The notes under the pieces: generated by a model
The model's input: the letters and a program-made list of their open reading frames with translations, nothing else
Told to the model about the DNA's origin: nothing
Databases searched by the model: none
Program-made: the position numbers and the translations under genes
Origin: Caulobacter sp.
GTDB taxonomy: Bacteria > Pseudomonadota > Alphaproteobacteria > Caulobacterales > Caulobacteraceae
NCBI GenBank assembly: GCA_030678995.1
Contig: JAUXTQ010000017.1
Location: 1 to 64,000, forward strand
Length of the DNA: 64,000 nt
Reading direction: 5' to 3'
In this document: one piece after another, positions 62,420 through 64,000 of the stretch
Numbering within the stretch: position 1 is the stretch's first letter
How the letters are laid out: the number at the start of each line of letters is the position of its first letter

Positions 62420-63934
62420 ATGACCGCGCTCGCGTCCAGTCTGCTCGCCGCCCTGCCGGGTGGTTTCGCGCCCTTCGCCGGGGTCGGCGCCGCCGTGTCG
62501 ACCGGCGTGGACGGCGCGTTCGAGGGTCTGCTGGCCGGTCTGCTGACGGCGGAAACCGATGCCCGGCCGCGCCCGCCCGGCCTGCCGGACGAGGCCCAGG
62601 CCGACGCCGGTCAGACTGCGCCCGACGCACTCCTCCTGTCAGACAGCGCATTCACGGTGTTCGCGGCCGCGCCGGCGCCACTGCCCCTGCTGACCCCGGT
62701 CGCGCCGGAGGCCGCCGAGGCCGGCGCCACTGTCACGCCCGAGTCGGTGGACGCCGCCTCGAATGCTGTTGCAGCCCTGGCCGCACAGGGCTGGACCCGG
62801 CCGCACCTGCCGGTGGCCGCCGCCGTTACAGCCATCGCGCCTGCCGATATGCCGATTCCGGCGCCGGCCGTCGCCGATCGGGCGCAGGTCGACACAACTG
62901 GTCTGCCCGCCGCGACCTCGCCGGCTGTTCCGGACACAGCGATGCCGGCGCGGCCGGATCGGCCTGTCCGCTCCGGGCTGCTTTGGCAGACGGATTGGCA
63001 GCCTGCCGCCGCCCGGCCAGCCGATGACCAGCCGGTATCCGTTCGACCCGCCGCCGCCCAGCTGGCCGCGCCGGCGATCCCGTCGCAACCCGCGTCTGCG
63101 ACCCCGGCGCAGCCGGCCGTTCCAGTCGTCCCGCCGACCCGGACCGAAGCCGCCGTCATCGACGTCGTTCCCCTGGCCGCGCCGGTGAAGGCCATCGCGC
63201 CGGACGGCGAGAGCCGCCGCCCCGCCATAGCCTCGCGCGGCGAGCGCCCGGCGCACGCCGCCGCCCGCTTCGGCCCGACCCCCACGGCCGCGTCCGATCG
63301 GCTGGCCCCGGTCGAGGCCGCCGCCGAGGAGCTTGCCGCCCTCGACGGCGACGAGTCCCAGGCCGTCGATCTGGGCGCCGCGCCCGTTGACCTGATCGAG
63401 GCGCCCGAGGCCCGTCCGCCCGCCCTGTCGGCGGAAGCCCGCGCCGCGGCCGTCGGCACGGCCGGCGCCGTGGCCCCCGAGACGCTTGTGCGCGGGTCGC
63501 CGGAGACCGTCGCCAAACTCGCCGCCGACATCGTCCGCAAGCTGGACGGCCAGACCACCCGCTTCGACCTGGAGCTGGACCCGCACGGGCTGGGAAAGGT
63601 CGACGTGGCCATCGAGATCGACCGGGCCGGCAAAATGACCGCCGCCCTGACGTTTGACTCAGCCCAGTCCGCCGCCGACCTGCGCGGCCGCTCGGGTGAG
63701 CTGCGGCTGGCCCTTGAACAGGCCGGGTTCGACGTTTCCGAAAGCGGCCTGACCTTTGACCTCGCCGGACAGGGGCCCGGCTTCGGCGGCCGCGAGGCGG
63801 CCCAGCAGGAGCGCGGCTGGAACGGCCGCGCCTTCCAAAGCGCGCAATCGGGCGCCGAGGAGGCCGACGCCGCCCTCGCCGCCACAACCCAACTCCCGTC
63901 CCGGACCCGTTCCGGGGTCGACATCCGGATCTGA
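62420..63934 (+). CDS. fliK: Flagellar hook-length control protein
   Basis: 504 residues, rich in Pro/Ala as is usual for the FliK N-terminal secretion and ruler region. The C-terminal Flg_hook domain (about 385-455) contains RFDLELDPHGLGKVDVAIEI and RLALEQAGFDVSESGLTFDL. It measures the hook and switches export specificity. The centre (about 150-280) is compositionally biased; large residue-level identity to known FliK is not expected. Followed eight bases later by flgD. Confidence 0.85.
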   Translation: MTALASSLLAALPGGFAPFAGVGAAVSTGVDGAFEGLLAGLLTAETDARPRPPGLPDEAQADAGQTAPDALLLSDSAFTVFAAAPAPLPLLTPVAPEAAEAGATVTPESVDAASNAVAALAAQGWTRPHLPVAAAVTAIAPADMPIPAPAVADRAQVDTTGLPAATSPAVPDTAMPARPDRPVRSGLLWQTDWQPAAARPADDQPVSVRPAAAQLAAPAIPSQPASATPAQPAVPVVPPTRTEAAVIDVVPLAAPVKAIAPDGESRRPAIASRGERPAHAAARFGPTPTAASDRLAPVEAAAEELAALDGDESQAVDLGAAPVDLIEAPEARPPALSAEARAAAVGTAGAVAPETLVRGSPETVAKLAADIVRKLDGQTTRFDLELDPHGLGKVDVAIEIDRAGKMTAALTFDSAQSAADLRGRSGELRLALEQAGFDVSESGLTFDLAGQGPGFGGREAAQQERGWNGRAFQSAQSGAEEADAALAATTQLPSRTRSGVDIRI

Positions 63935-63942
63935 GGCAGACC

Positions 63943-64000
63943 ATGGCAGACGCCGTCAGCAGTGCAGCCGCCGCAGCCGGAGCTTCGGTCAGCGACAAGT
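63943..64000 (+). CDS. flgD: Flagellar hook capping protein (partial, 5' end)
   Basis: Only 19 codons (MADAVSSAAAAAGASVSDK) lie in the window. Identity rests on position: fliK is followed by flgD in related genomes, and a hook-capping protein would be expected here. The reading frame is open to the edge. Confidence 0.5.
   Translation, partial: MADAVSSAAAAAGASVSDK

Noticed and set aside
60664-63027. Long plus-strand open frame antisense to flgK and reaching fliK
   Set aside because: Its translation is Gly/Arg/Val-rich without domains, and flgK is strongly supported on the other strand.

Overview
The window is high-GC, densely packed bacterial DNA with no rRNA, tRNA, CRISPR array or complete insertion sequence that I can see. 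It reads as a member of the Caulobacteraceae (Caulobacter/Phenylobacterium-like; genus is inference). The evidence is a full-length 231-residue CtrA master cell-cycle regulator with a dense cluster of GANTC (CcrM-type) methylation sites upstream, a flgL-flgK / fliK-flgD flagellar locus with divergent sigma-54-type promoters, a DUF4167 protein next to prmC/prfA, the hemF-petABC arrangement and alphaproteobacterial-type intergenic repeats.

Layout. 0.2-4 kb: hemF opposite the cytochrome bc1 operon petABC. 4-10.8 kb: a degenerate aspartic-protease-like protein, mtnP, a TMEM175-like channel, secreted unknowns, two coupled dienelactone hydrolases, a sirtuin and a SnoaL-like protein. 10.9-18.4 kb: housekeeping genes ychF, pth, rplY and prs with a DUF2975/XRE pair, a TPR protein and a lipoprotein. 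18.4-20.3 kb: two overlapping GYF_2-domain membrane proteins (RDD type and ClpP-like type). 20.3-21.05 kb: a 744-bp gene-free block full of hairpin repeats. 21-24.4 kb: cobS, PAP2 phosphatase, J-domain protein and bolA. 24.4-28.3 kb: a single-domain response regulator, then aroK-aroB-corC-like, then a lone Phd antitoxin. 28.3-33.6 kb: a secreted helical protein, xerD, a PhnA-like protein, an MscS channel and a CoA-ester lyase plus thioesterase. 33.6-40.4 kb: P450, SDR, accA, DUF1835, LprI-like, nitronate monooxygenase and a lipoprotein hydrolase. 40.5-46.3 kb: DUF4167, prmC, MOSC, prfA and an M23 peptidase. 46.5-49.3 kb: an arsenic island (arsR, two unrelated arsenate reductases, ACR3 pump, ArsI-type lyase). 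49.4-53.6 kb: DUF4287, a membrane M28 peptidase, a CVNH/beta-gamma-crystallin fusion and an unknown. 53.6-58.8 kb: ctrA, two toxin-antitoxin modules flanking mnmA, bacteriohemerythrin and a methyltransferase. 58.9-64 kb: the flagellar hook cluster, cut at the window edge inside a probable flgD.

Overlapping stop/start codons (ATGA, GTGA, TGATG) are common and mark likely translationally coupled pairs: aroK-aroB-corC, MOSC-prmC, arsR-arsC and acr3-arsC2, both TA modules, the GYF pair and the DUF2975-XRE pair. Between operons lie at least five families of inverted intergenic repeats. None carries a transposase here, and two touch coding ends. The most notable signals are the GANTC cluster upstream of ctrA, the divergent sigma-54 promoters of the flagellar cluster, three copies of a CAAAC-N4-GTTTG operator, a motif shared by the two arsenic transcription units, and the GYF_2 membrane-protein pair.
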